Positions 14,954 through 29,900 are shown, counted from the stretch's first letter. The stretch is DNA of 64,000 nucleotides from Gerris lacustris (GCA_951217055.1 OX578281.1:27762101-27826100); one strand, 5' to 3'. Translations and numbers: made by a program. Notes: a model not told the origin generated them from the letters alone.

Positions 14954-17900
14954 GTATAGATAATAACGTAGTCATTTAAATTGTAAGCCAAAGCTATTTA
15001 AGGAATGTGGAACGGACAGAAAAAAAAGATAAAGAAAGACTGAGCTCATCAAAATCACAATCAGCTGATCTTCAAAACAAAAGAAGGTAAACAAACGTAT
15101 CCCTCTCTCTTTCTTTTTATTCACCATAACATAAAACACGAAACTGTAACAACGTTGTGCTTTTATGGGCCAACAGCAGAACTTCTCCTTCCATCAAGTC
15201 CTTCCTTAAACTCCAATGGGAAGTATTATTTCATTTTTCATCCCCAGGGACAAAAATGAAGGGTGATCAGTCTCACCATGGATCATCACTACTGTATCAT
15301 CTCGCGAATGAGACATACAGTCGGGGTTTATCCCCTTACATGGATCATCACTACTGTATCATCTCGCGAATGAGACATACAGTCGGGGTTTAACCCCTCA
15401 CATGGAATTCAGGGAGTGCACAAACCTCCCTGATTCGACAACAACAATCTTCAACACCATTGACTGACCCCCAAAAATAGAAAACTCCCACTAATCTTAC
15501 CAATAACCTTATCCTTGAAAACCTACGTTCACTTTACCCTTAACCCATCGGAGAACCTCAATTCTGCTTGAATTGGTTTCACTAATGCACAGGCTAGACC
15601 AAACAGTTAAAATACCACACAACACGAAAATTTAAAAAGAAACGAGAGAGGGAGACGTGATATCAGCATGCTCAGTAATAGCCTTTCCACAATCCTCAGT
15701 AATAGCCTTTCCACAATCCTCAACCAAGCTAGATAAATAGTTAGTAGTATATTCAAATTAATAATTGAAGAATAAATTGAATTCGAATAATAAGAGGAAA
15801 TTATTTTATTATATAATAAACAAAGATATATAACCTAATAATAATCATTATAATTGTAAGAAATCATTAATTAAAATTTTAAATAACTAACTAAAATGTA
15901 ATACTACTGTGATATGTGTAAAAATATTGAAATCAAACACACAACTAAGTACACACTCCGACATATGTAAGTGAACGGAGAGAGACCCTAACACCCCACA
16001 TCTGACTCACTCAACAACGAACTGCCAGGACCATCCATCAACAATGGCCTGGTCACCAACTGCCAGGACCATCACTCACTCAACAATGGCCTGGTCACCA
16101 ACTGCCAGGACCATCACTCACTCAACAATGGCCTGGTCACCAACTGCCAGGACCATCACTCACTCAACAATGGCCTGGTCACCAACTGCCAGGACCATCC
16201 CACTCAACAATGGCCTGGTCACCAACTGCCAGGACCATCCCACTCAACAATGTCCTGGTCACCAACTACCAGGACCATCCCTCAACAACAACCTGGTCAC
16301 CAACTGCCACGGCCAATTCCCAATCACCACGCTACCATCACCCATCATCCCAGGACCACTCCAATTCATCGACACATAAGGTCTCTCCTCCATTCCGCGA
16401 CACACTAAATTAAGTATACACCATCAGCTCAAAGTCGCTGTCCAAATCAATATAAACACTTACACTGCCTTGGCTACTTCCTTCTTTTGGGAGTAACCTG
16501 TTCGCAGGAGCTCACTCTCCAAAGAAGGGGGTCTGTAACGGGGAAGCCAAGTCTAGAATATTCTAGGAAAGCAGTGTAGACCTTAGGCTAGCAAAGGCTC
16601 GAATTTCTGTCTAGTGGTGCTTTCCCCCACCAAGAATCTAACAGACTAAGCCCTAGCATAGAGTCACACGGGGAGTCCGATCTTAGCTCTGGAGGTGTAC
16701 ACATCTTACAACAATAACTCACACACATTCATATACAAATAAATATATATATCAAACATTTATTATCTACTTTATTCCACTCACCAAATCCCCGTTACAA
16801 AGTCTTCTATACACTGTCCTCTTTAATTTAATACCCATATCAATTTGCTTTTTGTAGTCAAAGTGTACCAAAAGTTATAAAATATGGTAAAAAATCGACA
16901 TTTCTTTTTTCTACTCTGAACAATTTTGATAATAACTTTTTTCCACGGGGCCAAATACACAACAAATATTACAACCACAACCACAACCACAACAAATACC
17001 ACAACCACAACCACAACCACAACCACAACCCCAACCACAACCACAACCACAACAACAACCACAATCACAACCACAACAAATACCGCAACCACAACCACAA
17101 CCAAAACAAATACCACAACCACAACAAATACCACAACCATTAGGTCCTTAAGGTCCTGTAGGTCCTTTTGGTCCTCTAGGTCCTATAGGTCCTTTAGGTC
17201 CTAGGACCTATAGGTATTGGGTAATAGGACCTATAGGTTTTAGGTCCTAAGACCTATGGGTCCTAGGTCGTAGGTCATATAGGTCCTAGGTCGTAGGTCC
17301 ACCACCACAACCACAACAAATACCACAACCACAACCACAACAAATACCACAACCACAACCACAACTACAACCACAACCACAACAAATACCACAACCACAA
17401 CCACAACCAGAACTCAACAAATACCACAACCACAACCACAACAAATACCACAACCACAACCACAACCACAACCACAACTATCACCACAACCATCACCACA
17501 ACCACAACCACCACCACAACCACAACAACAACCACAGCCAAAACCACAACCACAACCACAACAAATCCTCCATAGACTCTAAATACCACAACCACAACTA
17601 CAACAAATACCACAACCACAAAAATACAACATTACAACCACAACCATCACCACAACCACAACCATCACCACAACCACAACCATCACACAACTATCACCAC
17701 AACTACAAGCTACTACTCTAGCTATTGGCGAGCTGCTTAAGGGCTTCAAGTAGAGTCTTGGATCTCTCTCTACCAACTCGATTTTGACAGCTTGTGAGCG
17801 TTTATTCCTCATAAAAAAAAAATTAAAAAATAATTTAAAAAATAAATATAGAAAAAAAAGAAATAATACAAATAATGAAACACCACCCCCTATTGAAGAC

Positions 17901-20900
17901 CCAAATTTGGCCTATTCACTGTAACGCCAATATCTCCGGAACAAAGAGTGATAACGATGTGCGGTGTTTTTTAAAGTCTTCTATACACTGTCCTCTTTAA
18001 TGTAATACCCATATCAATTTGCTTTTCGTAGTCAAAGTGTACCAAAAGTTATAAAATATGGTAAAAAATCGACATTTCTTTTTTCTACTCTGAACAATTT
18101 TAATAATAACTTTTTTCCACGGGGTCAAATACACAACAAATATTACAACCACAACCACTACAAATACCACAACCACAACCACAACCACAACCACAACAAC
18201 AACCACAACAACCACAACCACAACAACAACCACAACCACAACCACAACAACAACAAATACCACAACAAAAACTACAACAAATACTACAACCACAACCACA
18301 ACAAATACCACAACCACAACCACAGCCACAACCACAACAAATACCACAACCACAACCACAACAACAACAAATACCACAACAAATACAAATACCACAACCA
18401 CAACAACAACCACAACCACAACCACTACCACAACAAATACCACAACCACAAAATACAAATACCACAACCACACCACAACCGCAACCACAACCACACCACA
18501 ACCGCAACCACAACCACAACCACAACAAATACCACAACCACAACCAAAACAAATAACACAACCTCAACCACAACCACAACAAATACCACAACCACAACCA
18601 CAACAAATACTACAACCACAACAAATACCACACCACAACCACAACCACACCAAATACCACAACCACAACAAATACCACAACCACAACCACACCACAACCA
18701 CAACCACAATCACAACCACAACAAATACCACAACAACAAATACCACAACCACAACAAATACCACAACAACAAATACCACAACCACAACAAATACCACAAC
18801 CACAACAAATACCACAACCACAACAAATACCACAACCACAACAACAACCATAACCACAACCACAACCACAACCACAACAAATACCACAACCACAACAAAT
18901 ACCACAACCACAACAAATACCACAACCACAACAAATACCACAACCACAACAAATACAAATACCACAACCACACCACCACCGCAACCACAACCACAACAAA
19001 TACCACAACCACAACCACAACAAATACCACAACCACAACAAATACCACAACCACAACAAATACCACAACCACACCACAACCACAACCACAACAACAACCA
19101 TAACCACAACCACAACCACAACCACAACAAATACCACAACCACAACAAATACCACAACCACAACAAATACCACAACCACAACAAATACAAATACCACAAC
19201 AAATACAAATACCACAACAAATACAAATACCACAACCACACCACCACCGCAACCACAACCACAACCACAACAAATACCACAACCACAACAAATACCACAA
19301 CCACAACCACAACAAATACCACAACAAATACCACAACCACACCACAACCACAACCACAACAACAACCATAACCACAACCACAACCACAACCACAACAAAT
19401 ACCACAACCACAACAAATACCACAACCACAACAAATACCACAACCACAACAAATACCACAACCACAACAACAACCATAACCACAACCACAACCACAACCA
19501 CAACAAATACCACAACCACAACAAATACCACAACCACAACAAATACCACAACCACAACAAATACCACAACCACAACAAATACAAATACCACAACCACACC
19601 ACCATCGCAACCACAACCACAACAAATACCACAACCACAACAAATACCACAACCACAACCACAACAAATACCACAACCACAACAAATACCACAACCACAA
19701 CAAATACCACAACCACACCACAACCACAACCACAACAACAACCATAACCACAACCACAACCACAACCACAACAAATACCACAACCACAACAAATACCACA
19801 ACCACAACAAATACCACAACCACAACAAATACAAATACCACAACAAATACAAATACCACAACAAATACAAATACCACAACCACACCACCACCGCAACCAC
19901 AACCACAACCACAACAAATACCACAACCACAACAAATACCACAACCACAACCACAACAAATACCACAACAAATACCACAACCACACCACAACCACAACCA
20001 CAACAACAACCATAACCACAACCACAACCACAACCACAACAAATACCACAACCACAACAAATACCACCACCACAACAAATACCACAACCACAACAAATAC
20101 AAATACCACAACAAATACAAATACCACAACCACACCACCACCGCAACCACAACCACAACCACAACAAATACCACAACCACAACAAATACCACAACCACAA
20201 CCACAACAAATACCACAACCACAACCACAACAAATACCACAACCACAACCACAACAAATACCACAACAACAACCACAACAACAACCACAACAACAACAAC
20301 AACCACAACAACAACAACAACTACAACCACAACAACAACCACAACCACACCACACCAACAACCACAACTACAACAACAACAACAACCACAACCACCACAA
20401 ATACCACAACCACAACCACAACAAATACCACAACCATAACAAATATCACAACCACAACCACAACAAATACCACAACCACAACCACAAAAATACCACAACC
20501 ACAATTACAACAAATACCACAACCACAAAAATACAACATTACAACCACAACCATCACCACAACCACAACCATCACCACAACCACAACCATCACACAACTA
20601 TCACCACAACCACAACCATCACACAACTATCACCACAACTACAGGCTACTATTCTAGCTATTGGCGAGCTGCTTAAGGGCTTCAAGTAGAGTCTTGAATC
20701 TCTCTCTACCAACTCGATTTTGACAGCTTGTGAGCGTTTATTCCTCATAAAAAAAAAAATTAAAAAATAATTTAAAAAATAATTAATAGAAAAAAAAGAA
20801 ATAATACAAATAATGAAACACCACCCGCTATTGAAGACCCAAATTTGGCCTATTCACTGTAACGCCAATATCTCCGGAACAAAGAGTGATAACGATGTGC

Positions 20901-23900
20901 GGTGTTTTTTAAAGTCTTCTATACACTGTCCTCTTTAATTTAATTCCCATATCAATTTGCTTTTCGTAGTCAAAGTGTACCAAAAGTTATAAAATATGGT
21001 AAAAAATCGACATTTCTTTTTTCTACTCTGAACAATTTTGATAATAACTTTTTTCCACGGGGTCAAATACACAACAAATATTACAACCACAACCACAACC
21101 ACTACAAATACCACAACCACAACCACAACAACAACCACAACCACAACAACCACAACCACAACAACAACCACAACCACAACCACAACAACAACAAATACCA
21201 CAACAAATACTACAACCACAACCACAACAAATACCACAACAAATACCACAACAAATACTACAACCACAACCACAACAAATACCACAACCACAACCAAAAC
21301 AACAACCACAACAAATACCACAACCACAACCACATCAACAACCACAACCACAACCACTACTACAACAAATACCACAACCACAACAAATACAAATACCACA
21401 ACCACACCACAACCGCAACCACAACCACAACCACAACAAATACCACAACCACAACCACAACAAATACCACAACCACAACAAATACCACAACCACAACAAA
21501 TACCACAACCACAACCACAACAAATACCACAACCACAACCACAACAAATACTACAACCACAACAAATACCACACCACAACCACAACCACACCAAATACCA
21601 CAACCACAACAAATACCACAACCACAACCACACCACAACCACAACCACAACCACAATCACAACCACAACAAATACCACAACAACAAATACCACAACAACA
21701 AATACCACAACCACAACAAATACTACAACCACAACAAATACCACAACCACAACAAATACCACAATCACAACCACAACAACAACCATAACCACAACCACAA
21801 CCACAACAAATACCACAACCACAACAAATACCACAACCACAACAAATACCACAACCACAACAAATACAAATACCACAACAAATACAAATACCACAACCAC
21901 ACCACCACCGCAACCACAACCACAACCAAAACAAATACCACAACCACAACAAATACCACAACCACAACCACAACAACAACCACAACAACAACAACAACCA
22001 CAACCACACCACAACCACAACTACAACAACAACAACCACAACCACCACAAATACCACAACCACAACCACAACAAATACCACAACCAGAACAAATATCACA
22101 ACTACAACCACAACAAATACCACAGCCACAACCACAAAAATACCACAACCACAAACAACAAATACCACAACCACAAAAATACAACATTACAACCACAACC
22201 ATCACCACAACCACAACCATCACCACAACCATCACACAACTATCACCACAACCACAACCATCACACAACTATCACCACAACTACAAGCTACTACTCTAGC
22301 TATTGGCGAGCTGCTTAAGGGCTTCAAGTAGAGTCTTGAATCTCTCTCTACCAACTCGATTTTGACAGCTTGTGAGCGTTTATTCCTCATAAAAAAAAAA
22401 TTAAAAAATAATTTAAAAAATAATTAATAGAAAAAAAAGAAATAATACAAATAATGAAACACTACCCCCTATTGAAGACCCAAATTTGGCCTATTCACTG
22501 TAACGCCAATATCTCCGGAACAAAGAGTAATAACGATGTGCGGTGTTTTTTAAAGTCTTCTATACACTGTCCTCTTTAATTTAATACCCATAAAGTGGTC
22601 CAATTTAAAACAATTACGAAAAATAGAAAAATGTAGAAGAATAGAATAAAGATTTTACGATATTAACGAGCGGGAGGGCTAATTAAATAAAACTGACAAC
22701 AAATTAAAAATGTAGTATGTAAAAAAGATTTTAATAAGCTTTGATTTAATCTTATCTTTAGATGATTATCTAAGGTAGATAAGAAGTCCAGGTGTCCCCT
22801 AGTGTTTTTAGACATAGTGTTTTTATCACTTTCTACCTACTGTTCTATTACCTTCTCACTTATTTCTCAACTTTTACTTTGTCACTTATTTCCATATCTG
22901 CATTTTCATCCCTCTTATCTCCCTTACTACACACCCCTCCGATTTATTTTTTTTATTTAAAACTCAAAAACACAGAATGATTTTGCGGTTCCGTTTACAG
23001 TTCATACTAATATTTCTGCTGCAATTATTTCTTACTGCTTCCCGTTATTTTAATTTAATATAATATTATAATAAATATAATATTATTTTTATTTATTTCA
23101 CTTTTTTTAAATTTTTAGTTTAAGCTACTTGCAAAAGATTGCTAAACAAAAAATGTATAAGGAATCTGCCGGATTCGCCGGCGCCTCGTCCTAGGCTGCG
23201 CCACATGCGGCCGCATGTCTCGCATGGCCCTTGCGCCGGCCCTGTCAGTATCAGTATCCGTATCAATGTCAGTATCCCGTATCAGTATCTCGTATCAGTA
23301 TCCAGTATCCGTATCAGTATCCGTATCAGCACCCGCAGTATCCCTATCAGTATCCTGTTGTATCCGTATCAGTATCCCGTATCAGTTTCCCGTATTAGTA
23401 TCCGTATCAGTTTCCCGTATTAGTATCCGGATCAGTATCCCGTAGTATCAGTATCAGTATCCGTATCAGTATGTCGTATCAGTATCAGTATCCGTATTAG
23501 TACCAGTATCCGTATCAGTATCCCATATCAGTATCCGTATTAATATCCCGTAGTACCTGTATCACTATCAGTATACGTATCAGTATCCATTATCAGTATA
23601 CCTTATCACGTATCCGTATCAGAATCCGTATCAGTATCCGTATCAGTATCCGTATCAGTATCCGTATCAGTATCCGTATCAGTATTCATATGTATCCGTA
23701 TCAGTATCCCGTATCAGTATCTGTATGTCTCCCGTGGTATCCATCAGTATCTCAGTAGGGTATCAGTATCCCGTAGTATCCATCTGAATCTGAATCTGAA
23801 TCTGAATCTAAATCTGAAACCGAATAAGAATGGGAATCGGAATCTGAATCGGACTAGGAATCGGAATCGGAATTGGAATCTGAATAGGAATCGGAATCTT

Positions 23901-26900
23901 ATTCTGAATAGGAATCAGAATCAGAATCGAAATCTGAATCTGAATCTGAATCAGAGATAACGACGACGACGACGACGACATGATGACGAAGCCTGCCGAC
24001 GACATGATGACGACACGATGATGACGATTACATGATGACGTTATGATGACATGATGACGACACGATGCCGCCGTGATGACGACACGATGATGACACGATA
24101 ATGACGATAACGACACGACGAGGACATTATGACGACATGACGACGACATTATGACGACATGACGCCGACATTATGACGACATGACGCCGACATTATGACA
24201 ACATGACGCCGACATTATGACGACATGACTATATGAACGACGACATAATTACAACATTATGACGACATGTCGACACTATGACGACACTATGCTGACACTA
24301 TGACGACACTATGACGACACTATGACGACACTATGACGACACTATGACGACACTATGACGACACTATGACGACACTATGACGACACTATGACGACACTAT
24401 GACGACACTATGACGACACTATGACGACACTATGACGACACTATAACGACACTATGACGACACTATGACGACACTATGACGACACACAACCACAACCACA
24501 ACCACAACCACAACCACAAGCACAACTACAACCACAACCACAACCACAACAAATACCATCACCACAACCACAACCATCACTACAACCACAACCACAACCA
24601 CAACCTTCACCACAACCACAACAAATACAATAACCACAACCACAACCACAACCACACCCACCACCACAATCATTCCACAACCACAACCACAACCACAACC
24701 ACTACCATCACCACAACCACAACAAATACAATAACCGCAACCACAAGAAATACCACAACCACAACTATCACCACAACCATCACCACAACCACAACCACCA
24801 CCTCAACCACAACAACAACCACAGCCAAAACCACAACCACAACCACAACAAATACTACAACCATAACCACAAAATACTAAAACCACCATCCTAGGACCTA
24901 GGACCTATAGGTCTTGGGTAATATAGGACCTTAGACCACAACCATCACCAAAACCACAACCAAAACCATCACCACAACCACAACCATCACCACAACCACA
25001 ACAACAACCACAACAACAACCACAGACCTAGGACCTAGGGTCTAGGGCCTTGGACCTAGGACCTTCGACCTAGGACCTAAGACCTAGGACCTAGGACCTA
25101 TAGGTCTAAGGACCTATATTACCTAGGACCTATAGGACCTATAGGACCTAGGATTTATAGGACCTAGGACCTATAGGACCAAGGATTTATAGGACCTAGG
25201 TCCTATAAAACCTAGGATTTATAGGACCTAGGATTTATAGGACCTAGGTCCTATAGGTCTAAGTTCCTATATTACCTAGGACCTATAGGACCTACGACAT
25301 AGGACCTATATGACCTAGGACCTAGGACCCATGGGTCTTAGGTCCTAGGACCTACAGGACCTTAAGGACCTAATGGTTCACAAACCACAACCACAACCAC
25401 AACAAATACCACAACCACAACCACAACCACAACCACAACCACAACCACAACCACAACCACAACCACAACCACAACCACAACCACAACCACAATCACAATC
25501 ACAACCACAACCACAACCACAACCACAACCACAACCACACCACAACCACAACCACAACCACAACCACAACCACAACCACAACCACAACCACAACCACAAC
25601 CACAACCACAACCACAACCACAACCACAACCACAACCACAACCACAACCACAACCACAACCACAACCACAACCACAACCACTAACACAACCACAACCACA
25701 ACCACAACCACAACCACAACCACAACCACAACCACAACCACAACCACAACCACAACCACAACCACAACCACAACCACAACCACAACCACAAACACAACCA
25801 CAACCACAACCACAACCACAACCACAACCACAACTACAACCACAACCACAACCACAACCACAAACACAACCACAACCACAACCACAACAAATACCACAAC
25901 CACAACCAATAGGTCCTTAAGGTCCTGTAGGTCCTTTTGGTCCTCTAGGTCCTATAGGTCCTTTAGCCCTACACCTACCCCTACACCTACACCTCACCTT
26001 CACATATACCTACTTCTACTCCTACACCTACTCCTACACCTACCCTTACACACCCACCTACCCCTACACCTACACTCATAAACGAGTTCATAACACATAG
26101 CCCAGCATATTTTTTTGTATTTACTAGTTTTTGTAGGTAAATATTATTATTATTGAAGTATCCGTATCAGTATCCCTATCAGTATCCGACGACATGACTA
26201 TATGAACGACGACATAATGACAACATGATGACGACATGACGACATGACGACATTATTACGTCATTATGACGACACTATGACGACACGATGAAGACACCAT
26301 GATGACGATGACGACACGACTAGGACATTATGACGACATGACGACGACATTATGACGACATTAGGACGACATTATGACGACATTATGCCGACATTATGAC
26401 GACACTATGACGACATTATGACGACATGACTATATGAACGACGACATAATGAAAACATGATGACGACATGACGACATGATGAAAACACGACATTATGACG
26501 ACACTATGACGACATTATGACGACACTATAACGACATTATGACGACACTATGACGACACTATAAAGACACGATGATGACAACACGACGAGGACATTATGA
26601 CGACATTATGCCGATATTATGACGACACTATGACGACATTATGACGACATGACTATATGAACGACGACAATGAAAACATGATGACGACATGACGACATGA
26701 CTATATGAACGACGACATGATGAAAACACGACATTATGACGACACTATGACGACATTATGACGACACTATGACGGCACTATAAGGACACGATGATGACAA
26801 CACGACGAGGACATTATGACGACATGACGCCGAAATTATGACATAATTACAACATTATGACGACATGTCGACACTATGACGACACTATGACGACACTATG

Positions 26901-29900
26901 ACGACACTATGCCGACACTATGCCGACACTATGACGACACTATGACGACACTATGACGACACTATGACGACACTATGACGACACTATGACGACACTATGA
27001 CGACACTATGACGACACTATGACGACACTATGACGACACTATGACGACACTATGACGACACTACGACGACATTATAACGGCATTATAACGACATTATGAC
27101 GACATTATGACATTATCACATTATCATAGTGTCGTTATAGTGTCGTCATAGTGTCGTCATAGTGTCGTCATAGTGTCGTCATAGTGTCGTCATAGTGTCG
27201 TCATAGTGTCGTCATAGTGTCGTCATAGTGTCGTCATAGTGTCGTCATAGTGTCGTCATAGTGTCGTCATAGTGTCGTCATAGTGTCGTCATAGTGTCGG
27301 CATAGTGTCGGGCCGACACTATGCCGACACTGTCGGCATAGTGTCGTCATAGTGTCGTCATAGTGTCGACATGTCGTCATAATGTTGTAATTATGTCATA
27401 ATTTCGGCGTCATGTCGTCATAATGTCCTCGTCGTGTTGTCATCATCGTGTCCTTATAGTGCCGTCATAGTGTCGTCATAATGTCGTCATAGTGTCGTCA
27501 TAATGTCGTGTTTTCATCATGTCGTCGTTCATATAGTCATGTCGTCATGTCGTCATCATGTTTTCATTGTCGTCGTTCATATAGTCATGTCGTCATAATG
27601 TCGTCATAGTGTCGTCATAATATCGGCATAATGTCGTCATAATGTCCTCGTCGTGTTGTCATCATCGTGTCTTTATAGTGTCGTCATAGTGTCGTCATAA
27701 TGTCGTTATAGTGTCGTCATAATGTCGTCATAGTGTCGTCATAATGTCGTGTTTTCATCATGTCGTCATGTCGTCATCATGTTTTCATTATGTCGTCGTT
27801 CATATAGTCATGTCGTCATAATGTCGTCATAGTGTCGTCATAATGTCGGCATAATGTCGTCATAATGTCGTCCTAATGTCGTCATAATGTCGTCGTCATG
27901 TCGTCATAATGTCCTAGTCGTGTCGTCATCGTCATCATGGTGTCTTCATCGTGTCGTCATAGTGTCGTCATAATGACGTAATAATGTCGTCATGTCGTCA
28001 TGTCGTCATCATGTTGTCATTATGTCGTCGTTCATATAGTCATGTCGTCGGATACTGATAGGGATACTGATACGGATACTTCAATAATAATAATATTTAC
28101 CTACAAAAACTAGTAAATACAAAAAAATATGCTGGGCTATGTGTTATGAACTCGTTTATGAGTGTAGGTGTAGGGGTAGGTGGGTGTGTAAGGGTAGGTG
28201 TAGGAGTAGGTGTAGGAGTAGAAGTAGGTATATGTGAAGGTGAGGTGTAGGTGTAGGGGTAGGTGTAGGGCTAAAGGACCTATAGGACCTAGAGGACCAA
28301 AAGGACCTACAGGACCTTAAGGACCTATTGGTTGTGGTTGTGGTATTTGTTGTGGTTGTGGTTGTGGTTGTGTTTGTGGTTGTGTTTGTGGTTGTGGTTG
28401 TGGTTGTGGTTGTAGTTGTGGTTGTGGTTGTGGTTGTGGTTGTGGTTGTGGTTGTGGTTGTGGTTGTGGTTGTGGTTGTGGTTGTGGTTGTGGTTGTGGT
28501 TGTGGTTGTGGTTGTGGTTGTGGTTGTGGTTGTGGTTGTGGTTGTGGTTGTGGTTGTGGTTGTGGTTGTGGTTGTGGTTGTGGTTGTGGTTGTGGTTGTG
28601 GTTGTGGTGTGGTTGTGGTTGTGGTTGTGATTGTGGTTGTGGTTGTGGTTGTGGTTGTGGTTGTGGTTGTGGTTGTGGTTGTGGTTGTGGTTGTGGTTGT
28701 GGTTGTGGTTGTGGTTGTGGTTGTGGTTGTGGTTGTGGTTGTGGTATTTGTTGTGGTTGTGGTTGTGGTTTGTGAACCATTAGGTCCTTAAGGTCCTGTA
28801 GGTCCTAGGACCTAAGACCCATGGGTCCTAGGTCCTAGGTCATATAGGTCCTATGTCGTAGGTCCTATAGGTCCTAGGTAATATAGGAACTTAGACCTAT
28901 AGGACCTAGGTCCTATAAATCCTAGGTCCTATAAATCCTAGGTTTTATAGGACCTAGGTCCTATAAATCCTTGGTCCTATAGGTCCTAGGTCCTATAAAT
29001 CCTAGGTCCTATAGGTCCTATAGGTCCTAGGTAATATAGGTCCTTAGACCTATAGGTCCTAGGTCCTAGGTCTTAGGTCCTAGGTCGAAGGTCCTAGGTC
29101 CAAGGCCCTAGACCCTAGGTCCTAGGTCTGTGGTTGTTGTTGTGGTTGTTGTTGTGGTTGTGGTGATGGTTGTGGTTGTGGTGATGGTTTTGGTTGTGGT
29201 TTTGGTGATGGTTGTGGTCTAAGGTCCTATATTACCCAAGACCTATAGGTCCTAGGTCCTAGGATGGTGGTTTTAGTATTTTGTGGTTATGGTTGTAGTA
29301 TTTGTTGTGGTTGTGGTTGTGGTTTTGGCTGTGGTTGTTGTTGTGGTTGAGGTGGTGGTTGTGGTTGTGGTGATGGTTGTGGTGATAGTTGTGGTTGTGG
29401 TATTTCTTGTGGTTGCGGTTATTGTATTTGTTGTGGTTGTGGTGATGGTAGTGGTTGTGGTTGTGGTTGTGGTTGTGGAATGATTGTGGTGGTGGGTGTG
29501 GTTGTGGTTGTGGTTGTGGTTATTGTATTTGTTGTGGTTGTGGTGAAGGTTGTGGTTGTGGTTGTGGTTGTAGTGATGGTTGTGGTTGTGGTGATGGTAT
29601 TTGTTGTGGTTGTGGTTGTGGTTGTGGTTGTGGTTGTGGTTGTGGTTGTGGTTGTGGTTGTGGTTGTGGTTGTGGTTGTGGTTGTGGTTGTGGTTGTGGT
29701 TGTGGTTGTGGTTGTGGTTGTGGTTGTGGTTGTGGTTGTGGTTGTGGTTGTGGTTGTGGTTGTGGTTGTGGTTGTGGTTGTGGTTGTGGTGTGGTTGTGG
29801 TATTTGTTGTGGTTGTGGTTGTGGTTCACAACCACAACCATTAGGTCCTTAAGGTCCTGTAGGTCCTAGGACCTAAGACCCATGGGTCCTAGGTCATATA

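Larger units (their letters stand above)
12390..16799 (+). mobile_element. Young non-autonomous LTR retrotransposon
   Basis: 4,410 bp, with two 266-bp LTRs (12390-12655 and 16534-16799) starting TGTAACGGGG and ending CCCCGTTACA, and AAGT target duplications at 12386-12389 and 16800-16803. The LTRs differ at one position (C at 12572, A at 16716), so the insertion is recent. A primer-binding site and a purine tract are present. The interior holds one gag/protease-like frame and about 2.3 kb without reverse transcriptase, RNase H or integrase. It must borrow replication functions from another element. Confidence 0.93.
12293..17880. repeat. Macrosatellite unit 2, split by an LTR element
   Basis: The TIR-derived segment begins at 12293 and is interrupted at 12390 by the LTR element. 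It resumes at 16800 after the AAGT duplication. The hexamer array runs 16952-17708 and includes an AGGTCCT block (17138-17300). The tail runs 17709-17880. Without the insertion the unit is about 1.17 kb. Confidence 0.88.
24541..29612. repeat. 5-kb palindrome (arms about 2.5 kb)
   Basis: The left arm is the reverse complement of the right. Anchor pairs 26861/27376, 26154/28083 and 25906/28331 all sum to 54237, so these parts are collinear without net indels. Outer anchors 25373/28780 and 24551/29602 sum to 54153, an 84-bp shift produced by 14 extra CCACAA hexamers in the left arm. The arms carry, from outside inward, degenerate CCACAA arrays, AGGACCT blocks, a pure CCACAA array, CCTACA repeats and GACGACATTATG repeats. 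The centre is an 11-mer array with no loop gene. No coding sequence is seen. Confidence 0.9.

Noticed and set aside
16044..16379. A 111-residue frame with repeated [14 protein letters not shown] units.
   Set aside because: It is the translation of a 42-bp minisatellite. The unit length drifts to 40 bp, the frame is lost within the array, and there is no other coding evidence.
23139..23445. Ser/Ile/Arg-rich frames of 76-94 residues.
   Set aside because: They come from the CAGTATCCGTAT satellite and have no family resemblance.
24265..24480. Regular tandem units that might suggest a CRISPR array.
   Set aside because: The units are contiguous 11-mers without spacers, in a eukaryotic genome with introns.
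25966..26085. CCTACA and CCTACCCC repeats as possible telomeric DNA.
   Set aside because: Neither matches the insect (TTAGG)n repeat. The block is short, interrupted and mirrored in the palindrome.
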